Assembly (NCBI GenBank): GCA_013289695.1
Contig: JABCZK010000041.1
Coordinates: 1 to 43,262, forward strand
From: Acidobacteriota bacterium
GTDB taxonomy: Bacteria > Acidobacteriota > Terriglobia > Acidiferrales > UBA7541
Direction of reading: 5' to 3'
DNA: 43,262 bases
Within the stretch, counting starts at the first letter, position 1. Every line of letters starts with the position of its first letter. Positions 1 to 8,888 of this stretch are shown piece after piece. The notes under the pieces are model-generated. The model ran no database searches, was not told the DNA's origin, and was given only the letters and a program-made list of their open reading frames with translations. Made by a program: the position numbers and the translations under genes.

Positions 1-59
1 CTAAATGTTCGTCCGTCTTCCAGCGCGAGGGTCGCGCGCGTTGCGGGCTGCTCCGTCAG
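1..59 (-). CDS. carA: carbamoyl-phosphate synthase small subunit, N-terminal end only (partial)
   Basis: Only the first 19 codons lie in the window; the gene runs off the left edge. The peptide contains LALEDGRTF, matching the start of CarA proteins (E. coli has LVLEDGTQF). CarA is the glutaminase subunit that feeds ammonia to CarB for pyrimidine and arginine synthesis. No ATG, GTG or TTG is in frame between the lepB stop and this peptide. The likely start is a CTG at 59-57, five bases after a perfect GGAGG (69-65). It follows lepB by 18 bases, so the two are probably cotranscribed. The identification rests on a short peptide. Confidence 0.6.
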   Translation of the reverse strand, partial: MTEQPATRATLALEDGRTF

Positions 60-77
60 TGTATCCTCCAGAATATT

Positions 78-680
78 TCATCGCGATGCCGCGTTCACCG
101 TATACGAAGAAGATAGCGAGCCGAAATGATCCACCGGCCAGTACGCGAAAACCGCCTTGCCATAAATATATGGCCGGCTGACGGGTCCGAAAACGCGCGA
201 ATCGTTCGAGCTGTCGCGGTGATCGCCCATCACAAAATAATTCCCATCCGGAATCTGCACCGGGCCGTAGCTGGAACCGTCCAGATAGCTCGGCGGAACG
301 TACGGTTCCACCAGCTCCTTGCCGTTCACATACAAATGACTGGCGCGCAACTCAACCGTTTCGCCCGGCAATCCGATCACGCGTTTGATAAACGATTTCG
401 AATGGTCCAGAGGATACCAGAAAACCACCACGTCGCCGCGCTCGATCGGCTCGAAGCGGTACACAAACTTGTTGATGAAGATGCGCTCCTGATCGCTCAG
501 CAGCGGCGCCATGCTGGTGCCCTCCACTTTTACGGGCTGATACAAAAAGATGATGATGACCAGCGCCAAACCCAGCGCCACGGCCAAATCGCGCGTCCAA
601 CTGCGCAATTCCTGCCGCAAACGTGGCAACGTGGAGTTGTTCTGCGGCTCTTGCGACTCAGGCTGAGTGTTGTCCGGCAT
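78..680 (-). CDS. lepB: signal peptidase I
   Basis: Type I leader peptidase (S26), which removes signal peptides from exported proteins on the outer face of the inner membrane. It is 200 residues, a usual length for the short bacterial form. A cytoplasmic head of about 30 residues precedes one membrane helix (about 32-48). The nucleophile Ser56 sits in GTSMAPLL, the general base Lys99 in SFIKRVIGLPGE, and the conserved MGDHRDSSNDSR box starts at 151. All catalytic residues are present. It is followed closely by carA on the same strand. The upstream 363 bases contain only repeats and possible promoter sequence. Confidence 0.96.
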   Translation of the reverse strand: MPDNTQPESQEPQNNSTLPRLRQELRSWTRDLAVALGLALVIIIFLYQPVKVEGTSMAPLLSDQERIFINKFVYRFEPIERGDVVVFWYPLDHSKSFIKRVIGLPGETVELRASHLYVNGKELVEPYVPPSYLDGSSYGPVQIPDGNYFVMGDHRDSSNDSRVFGPVSRPYIYGKAVFAYWPVDHFGSLSSSYTVNAASR

Positions 681-1043
681 TCGGCTCTCAAATATTTATA
701 ACACGGTAAGATAGCGCGCGCCAAGTGTGCGCCGCATGCAGTGTCTATGACGCTCTACGCGCGCGATCGGTTGCAGAATCAACTGCAAATCCAAAGTCAA
801 AATCACCACAGACGAACACCGATAAACCGTCGAGCCATAGGCTCTTGAATTTGTAGCTGCCGCATCGTCCCGTGACTTTCGAGAGGATGCGAGCATGCCT
901 TCGTTTGCTTCAGTTCAGCCTCGCGCAAATTGCAAAATGGCAGACGTAGCACCGGCGTCTCGCCGGCTCTTTTGCTCTGAGTTTTCACTGCGCCCGGCGC
1001 TGACCCCGGTATAGTCGGGGCGTCTCGGCGGCTTATCCCTCCG
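681..1043. other. intergenic spacer with dispersed repeats
   Basis: No gene is supported here. It holds a copy of the CACCACAGACGAACAC-type repeat (804-828) and a hairpin with arms ACCGGCG / CGCCGGC around TCT (951-967), which recurs near 8623 and 10926. The spacer separates rsmE from lepB on the same strand. Confidence 0.7.
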
Positions 1044-1775
1044 TCACGCATCCAGCGCAAAATGCAAAATCGCCAGCGAAGCCAGCACCGCCGTCTCCGT
1101 CCGCAAAACCAATTCGCCCAAGGACGCCTCCATGAATCCCGCCCCGCGCGCCGCCGCCAATTCCAAATCCGTCCACCCGCCTTCCGGCCCAATCGAAATC
1201 TCGGCCGACCGCGCCGTAACATCCCGCAACACATCCTGAATCGGCGGCGCATCGCTGCGCTCCGAAAGTAAAATTTTGCACTGCGCACTGGAAGCCCGAT
1301 AAGCCTTTTCCAGCGTAATAGCCGCCGCGATCTTCGGAGGTCGCAAACGCCGCGCCTGCTGCGCCGATTCCAGCACAATCCTCTCCCAGCGCGCATGGCG
1401 CTTCGCCGCTGCGGCAACCAAAGCCTTGTCGGTCCGCGCGGCAATCAGCGGTGTGATTTCGCTCACGCCCAGCTCGGTAGCCTTCTCCAAACACCACTCG
1501 AAGCGATCAAACTTCACCAACGCAATCAGCAAATGCAAATGCAGCGCAGGCTCGCGCGCTTCGATCGGCTCGACCAACGAAAATTCCACGCGGTTGTCGC
1601 CGCGTTTCAGCAACCCCACGCGTTCGACACGCGCCAGCCACACCCGTTTTCCATCGCTCAATTCGTAGAGCTGCCCAGGCTCTGCCCGCAGCACGCGGCC
1701 AAGATGCTCGGCGGTGTCGCCGCGCACAGTCGCAGTAGCATCCTCGAATTTATCAACGAAAAATCGCCGTCGCAT
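1044..1775 (-). CDS. rsmE: 16S rRNA (uracil1498-N3)-methyltransferase
   Basis: RsmE of the SPOUT methyltransferase superfamily, which methylates N3 of U1498 in 16S rRNA using S-adenosylmethionine. The 243-residue length is typical. The N-terminal PUA-like part starts RRFFVD and contains EHLGRVLRAEPG. The C-terminal SPOUT knot carries KATELGVSEITPL, then ISIGPEGGWTDLE and LGELVLRTETAVLASLAIL, which form the trefoil-knot cofactor loops. It is probably part of the heat-shock gene string; dnaJ and rsmE are commonly neighbours in bacteria. All key motifs look intact. Confidence 0.96.
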   Translation of the reverse strand: MRRRFFVDKFEDATATVRGDTAEHLGRVLRAEPGQLYELSDGKRVWLARVERVGLLKRGDNRVEFSLVEPIEAREPALHLHLLIALVKFDRFEWCLEKATELGVSEITPLIAARTDKALVAAAAKRHARWERIVLESAQQARRLRPPKIAAAITLEKAYRASSAQCKILLSERSDAPPIQDVLRDVTARSAEISIGPEGGWTDLELAAARGAGFMEASLGELVLRTETAVLASLAILHFALDA

Positions 1776-1855
1776 CGTTGGGATTGTATCGTGGCGAGCG
1801 AGGAATCACCCAATTACATAAGGATAAATCGAAGCAGCGGTGAAAGGCAAATCGC

Positions 1856-2242
1856 TCAATCCAATTCCCTGAAGACAAGCGGATCCATCCTCAACTTGGG
1901 ACCGAAGGTACTCACACTGTCTGGTCGATCACGCACCTTTCGGCAGGAAGGGCTAAATGCTTGCGCAGAAACAAAAACGTCATAGAAGCCCGGAGGAATA
2001 TCAACAGAATACGCGCCCAATTGGCCAGTCTGGAGGCGTACGTCTTCACCCAATCCAACATTCGACTCCAGTCCAACCGTCGACCCACTCGAATCCCAGT
2101 GAATGATCACTACCGCGCGAGAAATTGGGGTGCCTTCTGAATCCGTTACCGTCCCGGAGAGCTTGCCGTTCTTGAAAGCTGGCGCGAGTGCGGACAGCAA
2201 AAGCAAGGAGACGCAAAGCAGACCCCTAAGAAAAATGCCCAT
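1856..2242 (-). CDS. secreted carboxypeptidase-regulatory-like domain protein
   Basis: A 128-residue protein of unknown specific role. An N-terminal signal peptide (about residues 5-22, LRGLLCVSLLLLSALAPAF) is followed by one beta-sandwich of the carboxypeptidase-regulatory/CnaB type: GKLSGTVTDSEGTPISRAVV, then GAYSVDIPPGFYDVFVSAQAF. Such single domains are frequent in Acidobacteria, often as the N-terminal part of TonB-dependent receptors; here it stands alone. It sits between dnaJ and rsmE on the same strand, with spacers of 48 and 80 bases, and may be cotranscribed with them. Confidence 0.75.
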   Translation of the reverse strand: MGIFLRGLLCVSLLLLSALAPAFKNGKLSGTVTDSEGTPISRAVVIIHWDSSGSTVGLESNVGLGEDVRLQTGQLGAYSVDIPPGFYDVFVSAQAFSPSCRKVRDRPDSVSTFGPKLRMDPLVFRELD

Positions 2243-2290
2243 TGCTCCGCTAAGAAATCAGCGCAGAACTTGGAGAGGCGACGACAACAC

Positions 2291-3436
2291 TCATCCGAAA
2301 ATATCCTTAACCTTATCGAAGAACGTGGAATTGCGCTCCGCCGGCTTGTTCTCCACTTTCAGCGTCTGCCCCAGCTGCTCCAGCAAGCGCCTCTGGTCGC
2401 GCGACACTTTCGCTGGAATCACCACGCGGATGCTGATGTACAGATCGCCGCGCCCGCCGTGCGGATTGGGCAAGCCCTTGCCCTTCTTGCGGAAAATCTG
2501 GCCGGACTGCGTGCCCTCGGGAATTTCCAGCTCCTCTTCGCCCTTCAACGTCGCGACCTTGATCTTGTCACCCAGCGTCGCCTGCGAAAAACTGATTGGA
2601 ATTTCGCAGATCAGGTCCGATCCGCGCCGTTCGAAGAACGCGTGCTCTTTCACTTCCAGAAAAATGTAAAGGTCGCCCGGCCCGCCGCCGTTCGTTCCCG
2701 GCTCGCCCTGCCCCGTCATGCGCAGCCGCGTCCCGGAATCCACTCCCGCTGGAACGCCTACCTCCAGCGTGCGTTCGCGTTCGATGCGGCCCAGGCCGCG
2801 GCAGCTCGCGCAAGCGTCCTTGATCGTCTGCCCCGCTCCCTGGCAAGCCGGGCAAGTCCGCGTGATGGAAAAAAATCCCTGCGAGTAGGCCATCTGGCCG
2901 CGCCCGCCGCACGTCGCGCAAGTGGACATGCCGGTGCCCGGCTTCGCGCCGGTGCCCTTGCACGCGTCGCAAAGTTCGTGCCGCGACAGCTGAATCTTGC
3001 TGGAGATGCCCGCCGCGGCCTCTTCGAACGAAAGCGACATGTCGTAGCGCAAATCCGCGCCACGCTGCCCGCGCGCCCCGCCACGGCCGCCGCGCCGCCG
3101 GCCGCCGCCCAGCACTTCATCGAAACCGAAAAGATCGCCGAGAATATCCTGAAATTCCTCGAAGATCGTCGAATTGAAGCCGGTATCGAATCCGCGATTG
3201 CCCAGACCAGCCGCTCCGTAGCGGTCGTACACCGAGCGCTTCTGCTCGTCGGAAAGTACGGCGTACGCTTCCGAAGCCGCGCGAAAATTGTGCTCCGCCT
3301 CTTCCTTCTTCTCAGGATTGCGATCCGGATGCCACCTCAGCGCCGCCTTTCGGTAGGCGGATTTAATCTGGTCGGGCGTAGCGTCGCGCGCCACGCCCAG
3401 AACTTCGTAAAAATCATTGCCCTTGCTGGCCGCCAT
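2291..3436 (-). CDS. dnaJ: chaperone protein DnaJ (type I Hsp40)
   Basis: Co-chaperone that delivers unfolded clients to DnaK and stimulates its ATPase. The 381 residues cover the full family architecture. The J-domain has the HPD triad at 36-38. A short, Gly-poor G/F linker (about 73-120) is unusually rich in Arg and Gly near 110-125 (GGGRRRGGRGG). Four CxxCxGxG zinc motifs start at Cys156, 173, 195 and 209, followed by the C-terminal substrate-binding sandwiches. It follows grpE by 71 bases. No dnaK lies between them or nearby. Confidence 0.96.
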   Translation of the reverse strand: MAASKGNDFYEVLGVARDATPDQIKSAYRKAALRWHPDRNPEKKEEAEHNFRAASEAYAVLSDEQKRSVYDRYGAAGLGNRGFDTGFNSTIFEEFQDILGDLFGFDEVLGGGRRRGGRGGARGQRGADLRYDMSLSFEEAAAGISSKIQLSRHELCDACKGTGAKPGTGMSTCATCGGRGQMAYSQGFFSITRTCPACQGAGQTIKDACASCRGLGRIERERTLEVGVPAGVDSGTRLRMTGQGEPGTNGGGPGDLYIFLEVKEHAFFERRGSDLICEIPISFSQATLGDKIKVATLKGEEELEIPEGTQSGQIFRKKGKGLPNPHGGRGDLYISIRVVIPAKVSRDQRRLLEQLGQTLKVENKPAERNSTFFDKVKDIFG

Positions 3437-3507
3437 CGCTTTTATGTCTCCAAGTTATGAAAATTGAAATCGTGCGAGAATCGCTCACTTCGCACCGCTT
3501 GTGCGCG

Positions 3508-4110
3508 CTAGTTCGACGGCGCCGACGCTACGCGCACCATCGCCGGCCGCAGCACGCGATCGTGAAACATATAACCCTTCTGCATTTCTCCGACCACAGT
3601 GCCTTCCGGCTGCTCCGCCGTCGGCACATTTTCAATCGCGTGGTGCAAGTGCGGATCGAACGGCTTGCCCACCGCTTCGATCGGCTGCAGTCCTTGCTTC
3701 GCCAGCGCATTCCACAGCTGCGTGCGAATCAGTTCGAACCCTTTGCGGTATTCCGCGCTGGCCGAGCTGTCCTGGCCAGAGGCGAGCGCGCGATCAAAAG
3801 CATCCAACACGGGCAGCACCTGCTCGATCAACACTTCCGCGCCGCGATGCCGCTCCTGCTGCCGTTCTCGCTCGACGCGCTTGCGGTAATTTTCAAAATC
3901 CGCCTGGCGTCGCACCAACATATTCTGCAAATCCTGTTTCTCGGCGGCGAGCTTCTGGATCTGCTCAGCAACCGATACTTCACCCGCCGGCAAGGACTCC
4001 GGCGCAGACTGATTCGCCGCGGCATCCCCCGCCGCGTCAGCAGCGGCCGCGAAACCGTTCTCGGGAAAATCTACATCTTTACGTAGTTTGTGTGACGCCA
4101 AAGAAATCAA
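3508..4110 (-). CDS. grpE: nucleotide exchange factor GrpE
   Basis: GrpE releases ADP from DnaK and resets the chaperone cycle. The 200 residues comprise a variable acidic/Ala-rich head, a long coiled coil (about 60-130, including LVRRQADFENYRKRVERERQ), and the C-terminal beta domain with GKPFDPHLHHAIENVP and GTVVGEMQKGYMFHDRVLRPAMVRV. Its start codon overlaps the hrcA stop by four bases (ATGA), indicating translational coupling. It ends 71 bases before dnaJ. Confidence 0.95.
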   Translation of the reverse strand: MISLASHKLRKDVDFPENGFAAAADAAGDAAANQSAPESLPAGEVSVAEQIQKLAAEKQDLQNMLVRRQADFENYRKRVERERQQERHRGAEVLIEQVLPVLDAFDRALASGQDSSASAEYRKGFELIRTQLWNALAKQGLQPIEAVGKPFDPHLHHAIENVPTAEQPEGTVVGEMQKGYMFHDRVLRPAMVRVASAPSN

Positions 4111-5150
4111 CCCCCTTCTTGCTCTTCGGAGAAAAACTGCGCCATGAATGCTACCGCAGTAATCACGCGCTCGTAGTGCATGCGCATGGGCGCCAGGATA
4201 CCCAGTGTTCCCTGCACCTGGTCTTTAGATGAATATGACGCGGAAACGATGGCAAGATGTTTCCCCGCATTCGAAATCTTGTCCAGACCCAGCTCCACGT
4301 GCACCGGCTCCGGCGATTCAATGCAACCGCTCAACAGCGCAATCAAGCGATCCTTCTCTTCAATCGCCTCGAGCAACTCACGCAATTGTTGTGGGTCCGT
4401 GAAATCCGGCGACGCCGCCATCTGCGCCGCGCCATCCACATAAATTTTGCGGTCGGCCACATCGCCCAGCACGCTCGGGTCGCACAGGATCAGCGCGGTG
4501 CCCGCCAGCTGTCCGTACTGCTCGCGGTCCTGTTCCAATTGCTTGCGCAGATCCGCGCGCATCGCCTCTAGCGTCCAGCCAATGTAATGGCGGTTCAAAT
4601 ATTCCGACGTGCGATCCAGATCTTCCTGCTGAAATGGCCGCTCCGGACGAATCAATTTGTCGCGCGTCACGCCGCCGCCGGAAACCAAAATCACCAGCAC
4701 ACGCCCATCCGGCAAAAGCAGAAAACGCAAATGCTCGACGACGCTCCGCGCCAGCGGTGGCGCGATAAAAATACCCAGCCCGCGCGAAACCGCAGCCAGC
4801 ACATGGCTGGCGCGCTCCATCACGGCTTCCGGAGTCTGCGCAGCCGCCAACTCGCGGCGAATCCACAACAGGTCTGCGGGGCTGGCCGTCGCCTGCGCGG
4901 CCACCTGCTCTACGAAAAATCGATACGCCGCCGCCGTCGGAACCCTGCCCGCGGAAGTGTGCGGTTGAAACAGCAAGCCCGCGTCCTCTAAGTCCGCCAT
5001 CACGTTGCGCACGGTAGCCGAACTAAGCGGCTCGATATGCCGGTGCACAATGCTGCGCGAGGAGACCGGTTCGCCCGTCTCAATGTACGCGCGCACCACG
5101 TCCGTCAGAATCTGCTGGTGGCGTTTCTGTTGTAAAACCGTTGGACTCAT
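4107..5150 (-). CDS. hrcA: heat-inducible transcription repressor HrcA
   Basis: HrcA represses class I heat-shock genes by binding CIRCE operators and is itself kept folded by chaperonin. The N-terminal winged helix carries ILTDVVRAYIETGEPVSSRS and SSATVRNVMADLEDAGLL; the rest is the GAF-like dimerisation and inserted domain. I place the start at the ATG at 5150 (MSPTVLQQKR, 347 residues). A longer frame to 5264 exists but would begin upstream of the promoter seen at 5220-5248. The 3' end overlaps grpE by four bases. I could not find a CIRCE inverted repeat upstream. Confidence 0.93.
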   Translation of the reverse strand: MSPTVLQQKRHQQILTDVVRAYIETGEPVSSRSIVHRHIEPLSSATVRNVMADLEDAGLLFQPHTSAGRVPTAAAYRFFVEQVAAQATASPADLLWIRRELAAAQTPEAVMERASHVLAAVSRGLGIFIAPPLARSVVEHLRFLLLPDGRVLVILVSGGGVTRDKLIRPERPFQQEDLDRTSEYLNRHYIGWTLEAMRADLRKQLEQDREQYGQLAGTALILCDPSVLGDVADRKIYVDGAAQMAASPDFTDPQQLRELLEAIEEKDRLIALLSGCIESPEPVHVELGLDKISNAGKHLAIVSASYSSKDQVQGTLGILAPMRMHYERVITAVAFMAQFFSEEQEGG

Positions 5151-5219
5151 AGATTTCCACCGAGAACGAGCCCGCGCCGCGCTCGACGGCGCACGCTCGC
5201 ACACTACCGCTCTGATTTT

Positions 5220-5248
5220 AGTGTAGTCGCTGCGCCGCAGGCCGTCAA
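5220..5248 (-). promoter_or_regulatory. sigma-70-type promoter of hrcA-grpE-dnaJ
   Basis: On the minus strand TTGACG (5248-5243) and TACACT (5225-5220) are separated by exactly 17 bases. Transcription would start near 5213, giving a leader of about 60 bases before the hrcA ATG at 5150. It is the best match to a vegetative promoter in this spacer. Activity is inferred. Confidence 0.55.
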
Positions 5249-5320
5249 CTTGACCCCAAACCACAGTCGCGCAATACGCACATCTTTATTCAGACTCCGC
5301 TCCGCGAACTGGCAGTTGTA

Positions 5321-5477
5321 GCGGCGTGCTCACGCCGCGCACCGTTGCATTTCCCGGGAACGCCAATCTCCCGATTGGCGATCCGCGCCACGTCTTCCCC
5401 GCCTCAGCCACGGCGGGGGCTCGGCTTGTGAATCTCGCTGCAGCGCGATTCATCCTGAGATCCCGCGGTGCGGGATC
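5321..5477. repeat. cluster of intergenic palindromes
   Basis: The spacer between divergent hrcA and the peptidase gene is packed with inverted repeats. They are GCGGCGTG/CACGCCGC (5321-5338), CGCCAATC-TCCC-GATTGGCG (5361-5380), CCCCGCC/GGCGGGG (5397-5418), GAATC.CGCTGCAGCG.GATTC (about 5430-5451) and GATCCCGC-GGT-GCGGGATC (5459-5477). The second and last recur elsewhere in the window, the last in opposite orientation with its flank near 20062. They look like REP-like dispersed elements. Confidence 0.75.
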
Positions 5478-5630
5478 GATGGGCTGCGCCCCAACTTGCC
5501 AAGGCGTCCGCTCCGCCGCCTTCACGATTGTCGGAAACGAACTTGCGCGCCGTTAGCCTCGTATCATATTGTGTACGGGCAATTACCTCTGGTGCATACC
5601 CCTCAAAGCGGATTTCGTGTGGGAGGATGG

Positions 5631-7625
5631 ATGAGAATGACGAAAGTGTTTGTACTGGCAGCGGCCATGGCAATGTCCTGCGGCCCCATTTTTTCTCAAG
5701 CCCCCGCGCCAAGCCAAAAAGCGATCGCCACAACCCCATCAACCGACACGGCAACCAAACCGCTCTCCACACGCATCGTCGCCTACCAGATCGAAGCCAA
5801 GCTCGACCCCACCAAGCACACCATCGCCGCCAGCGAAACTCTCACTTATAAAAACCTGACCGGACAACCGCAGCAAACGTTTCCCTTCCATCTCTACCTC
5901 AACGCCTTCCAACCGCAGTCCACTTTCATGACCGAAGTGCGCCGCTCAGGCACGCGCGGCAACGGCCCCGACTCCGACTGGGACCCTAAACATTTCGGCT
6001 CAATCACCGTGGACAAACTCGAAGTCGAAGGTGCTGGCGATCTAACCAACAAATTGGAATTCATCCATCCCGACGATAACAACACGGCAGACCGCACGGT
6101 TTTTCAAGTCACTCTGTCGAAACCAATCGCTCCCGGCGCCTCCGTGCAGTTCCACATCGTCTTCCACGACGTGCTTCCCAAAGTCGTCGAACGCACCGGC
6201 TACGTCCGCGATTTCGATATGGTCGGCCAATGGTTCCCCAAAGTCGGCGTGTGGTGGAAGAATGCCTGGAACTGCCATCAATTTCACGCCAACACCGAAT
6301 TTTTCGCGGATTTCGGCACCTTCGACGTAAAGATCACCCTCCCGCAAAACGAAATCGTCGGCGCCGGCGGCGACCTGGCTTCGTCTGAAAATAATTCCGA
6401 CGGAACAAAAACGCTCGTCTATCATTCCGAAGACGTCCACGATTTTTCCTGGACCGCCAGCCCCAGCTTCACCGTTGTTGAAGATTCCTGGACCGGCAGC
6501 CAAGGCCCCGTGAACATTCACTTGCTGATGTCGCCCGGCCACATGGCCTCAGCCCCGCGCTACATGAAGGCACTCAAAGGCTCGCTGCAGCTGTTCGACC
6601 AATGGTATGGGCCCTACCCATACGATCGCATCACGGTAGTGGACCCTCCGCATGGCGGTAGCGATGCGGGCGGCATGGAATATCCAACTCTGATTACCGC
6701 CGACACCGGCGCGCATATGCCCCAGGGATTGCTGGCTCCGGAATTTGTCACCGAGCACGAGTTCGGTCACCAATACTGGTACGGCATGGTGGCCACCAAC
6801 GAATTCGAAGATGCCTGGCTCGACGAAGGAATCAATAGCTACACGGAAGTGAAGGTGATGGACGCGATCTACGGACACAACACCTCGTTCCTGAATTTCC
6901 CGTTCGCGCAACTGGGCGAAACCGAGGAGCAGCGCAACGCATATTTTTCGCTGCCAGATATGGATCCGATTTCACGCTTCGCCTGGAAATTCATTTCCAG
7001 CGATTCCTACGGCGGCATCACCTACGGCAAGACGGCCACCGTCCTGATCACGCTGGAAAAAATAATTGGCGAAGACACCATGCAACAGGCGCTGCACACC
7101 TACTTCATGCGCTACCGCTTCACGCATCCCACCGGCGAAGATTTTCTGAAAACGATCGAGGAAGTTTCGGGAAAAGATCTGCACTGGTATTTCAATCAGG
7201 CCATCTACGGCACGCAAATCCTGGATTACTCGCTCGCTGACGCCCACTCCGATCCGGTGAAGTGGTGGGACACTTCGGCGCACGGTTCCAAGGCCAACGC
7301 AAAAGACGAAGTGTACCGCACCTACGTGACCGTCGCGCGCAAGGGCGATTTCATTTTTCCAGTGGACGTCGATATTAAATTCGACGATGGTTCCGCCGCC
7401 GTCGAGCACTGGGACGGCCAGGACCGCTGGGTGCGCTACCAGTACGATCGCAAGGCCAAGATCCAATCCGCGCAAATTGACGCGCACAACCAGATCACCC
7501 TGGACCGCGACCCCTTCAACAACAGTTTCGTGAAGGAAGCGGATCCGCGCGCGGTGCACAAGCTCAGAACCATCTGGGTTTTCTCCAGCGAATGGCTCTC
7601 GCAATTGCTGGCTTGGCTCACCTAA
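5631..7625 (+). CDS. secreted M1-family (gluzincin) metallopeptidase
   Basis: Zinc aminopeptidase-like protein of 664 residues. A signal peptide (about 1-22) leads into an M1 N-terminal beta domain (about 45-290). The catalytic domain carries GGMEYP at 347-352, replacing the classical GAMEN substrate loop. The zinc site is HEFGH (His376, Glu377, His380) with the third ligand Glu399 in WLDEG, so it looks active. A Tyr-containing helix follows (SYGGITYGKTA). No large C-terminal domain is present, as in many bacterial secreted M1 proteins. The start was chosen at 5631 just after GGAGG (5622-5626); ATG 5637 is an alternative. The next gene starts 22 bases downstream and is probably cotranscribed. 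Confidence 0.9.
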   Translation: MRMTKVFVLAAAMAMSCGPIFSQAPAPSQKAIATTPSTDTATKPLSTRIVAYQIEAKLDPTKHTIAASETLTYKNLTGQPQQTFPFHLYLNAFQPQSTFMTEVRRSGTRGNGPDSDWDPKHFGSITVDKLEVEGAGDLTNKLEFIHPDDNNTADRTVFQVTLSKPIAPGASVQFHIVFHDVLPKVVERTGYVRDFDMVGQWFPKVGVWWKNAWNCHQFHANTEFFADFGTFDVKITLPQNEIVGAGGDLASSENNSDGTKTLVYHSEDVHDFSWTASPSFTVVEDSWTGSQGPVNIHLLMSPGHMASAPRYMKALKGSLQLFDQWYGPYPYDRITVVDPPHGGSDAGGMEYPTLITADTGAHMPQGLLAPEFVTEHEFGHQYWYGMVATNEFEDAWLDEGINSYTEVKVMDAIYGHNTSFLNFPFAQLGETEEQRNAYFSLPDMDPISRFAWKFISSDSYGGITYGKTATVLITLEKIIGEDTMQQALHTYFMRYRFTHPTGEDFLKTIEEVSGKDLHWYFNQAIYGTQILDYSLADAHSDPVKWWDTSAHGSKANAKDEVYRTYVTVARKGDFIFPVDVDIKFDDGSAAVEHWDGQDRWVRYQYDRKAKIQSAQIDAHNQITLDRDPFNNSFVKEADPRAVHKLRTIWVFSSEWLSQLLAWLT

Positions 7626-7647
7626 CGATATCGAAGGAGCAACGCGA

Positions 7648-8586
7648 ATGGCTGCAACGAATCGAGGAACGTTCTTTTCCGGCGCCGGGCTGGTGTGGAA
7701 ATGGCAGCGCCTGGTTTGGTGGGTATTCGCGGTCTGCCTGATTTTCGGCTTCTTCTCAACGCAAGAAATGACCGAGCGTGCCGCATCACTGCTGAACCGC
7801 AGCATGGCCGCGCAACGTCTGGTCAATGGGTTCGACGTCGGCGCGATCACTGAGCTGCTACAACTCCCGGATTCGCCCCTGGCAATTCAAGGCCACAACA
7901 TCGTTCATTTCTCAATGCTGTTCGTCGTATTTATGCTATTTGCGACGGGCGGCATCCTCGCCGCCTACGTGCTCGACGAAAAACCCACGACCACGGCCTT
8001 CTTCGAGGCCGCCGGCCACCATTTCTGGCGTTTTTTCCGTCTGCTGATTTATCTCGCGATCGTGCTGCTGCCGATCGCGGGCCTCGCCGCCGCCTCGAAC
8101 GCGATACACACCCACATTGACGAGCAATCCATTTCTCCCTATTCAGCCGACCATTTTGGCGAAGCCGCGGTCGTGGCGATACTGATGCTCTTGATCCTCG
8201 TGCGCCTGTGGTTTGACATGGCCCAAGTCATCGCCGTCGCCGATGACGAAAAGAAAATGCATCGCGCCCTCCGCCGCGCGTTGACATTGCTGCGCCGAAA
8301 TTTCTTCTCGCTGTTGTGGCTCTACTTGCGTGTCAGCATCATCGCCTGGGTCCTGTTTGGGATCGGCCTGCACTTCTGGATGTACCATGTGAACCCGCAA
8401 TCCAACGTCGCTGCGTTTCTGCTCAGCCAATTGATGATTTTGATTTGGATCGGCACACGCCTCTGGCAACGAGCCAGCGAAGCCCTCTGGTATCGCGATC
8501 ACCAGGCGAATCAGGCGCCGGAGCCGGCGTGGTCTCCGTCGCCCGCTCCCATGTACGTACCTGTCGCCGCCGAACCGCAAGCCTAA
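7648..8586 (+). CDS. polytopic inner-membrane protein of unknown function
   Basis: A 312-residue protein I do not recognise. About six hydrophobic helices are visible: around residues 22-42, 85-112, 126-150, 170-195, 222-246 and 255-275. The soluble loop AVADDEKKMHRALRRALTLLRRN between helices 4 and 5 is strongly basic. The C-terminus is Pro-rich (PAPMYVPVAAEP). An AAGGAG ribosome site lies 9 bases before the ATG. It directly follows the M1 peptidase and is likely its operon partner. No catalytic motif is seen. Confidence 0.8.
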   Translation: MAATNRGTFFSGAGLVWKWQRLVWWVFAVCLIFGFFSTQEMTERAASLLNRSMAAQRLVNGFDVGAITELLQLPDSPLAIQGHNIVHFSMLFVVFMLFATGGILAAYVLDEKPTTTAFFEAAGHHFWRFFRLLIYLAIVLLPIAGLAAASNAIHTHIDEQSISPYSADHFGEAAVVAILMLLILVRLWFDMAQVIAVADDEKKMHRALRRALTLLRRNFFSLLWLYLRVSIIAWVLFGIGLHFWMYHVNPQSNVAAFLLSQLMILIWIGTRLWQRASEALWYRDHQANQAPEPAWSPSPAPMYVPVAAEPQA

Positions 8587-8888
8587 ACGGTCCGTCGCTC
8601 ATTGTGCTTTTGCATTTGGAGCGCCGGCGTCTCGTCGGCTCTTCGCGGTTGCATTAGATCGAGCAGTTGGCGGAAAACGCACACCGAGTGTCATCCCGCA
8701 CGGAGTCCCGCGTCTTTTCTTTCCTGCCGCAGTTTGGCAGGCGCGCGACGCAGAGAGGGATCTGCTGTTCGCGCCAGCGTCGCCTGTTTCATCGTTGCCA
8801 GACCGCACCCGCGAAACTCCCGCCATTCACCGCACCAATTCGCAGCCAATCGAGTAGTAAACTAATCCCCGCTACTCGGAGGCAGGTT
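8587..8888. other. spacer with repeat hairpin and TTG start region
   Basis: The stretch contains a GCCGGCG-TCT-CGTCGGC hairpin (8623-8639), a relative of those at 951 and 10926. An open frame continues through it from 8667, but its translation is low-complexity Arg/Ser and unlike a protein start, so I regard it as untranslated. Confidence 0.6.

Noticed and set aside
2270..3460. 396-codon frame opposite dnaJ
   Set aside because: Antisense to DnaJ with no recognisable motif.
5151..5264. N-terminal extension of hrcA
   Set aside because: It would include the promoter region and has no conservation with HrcA.
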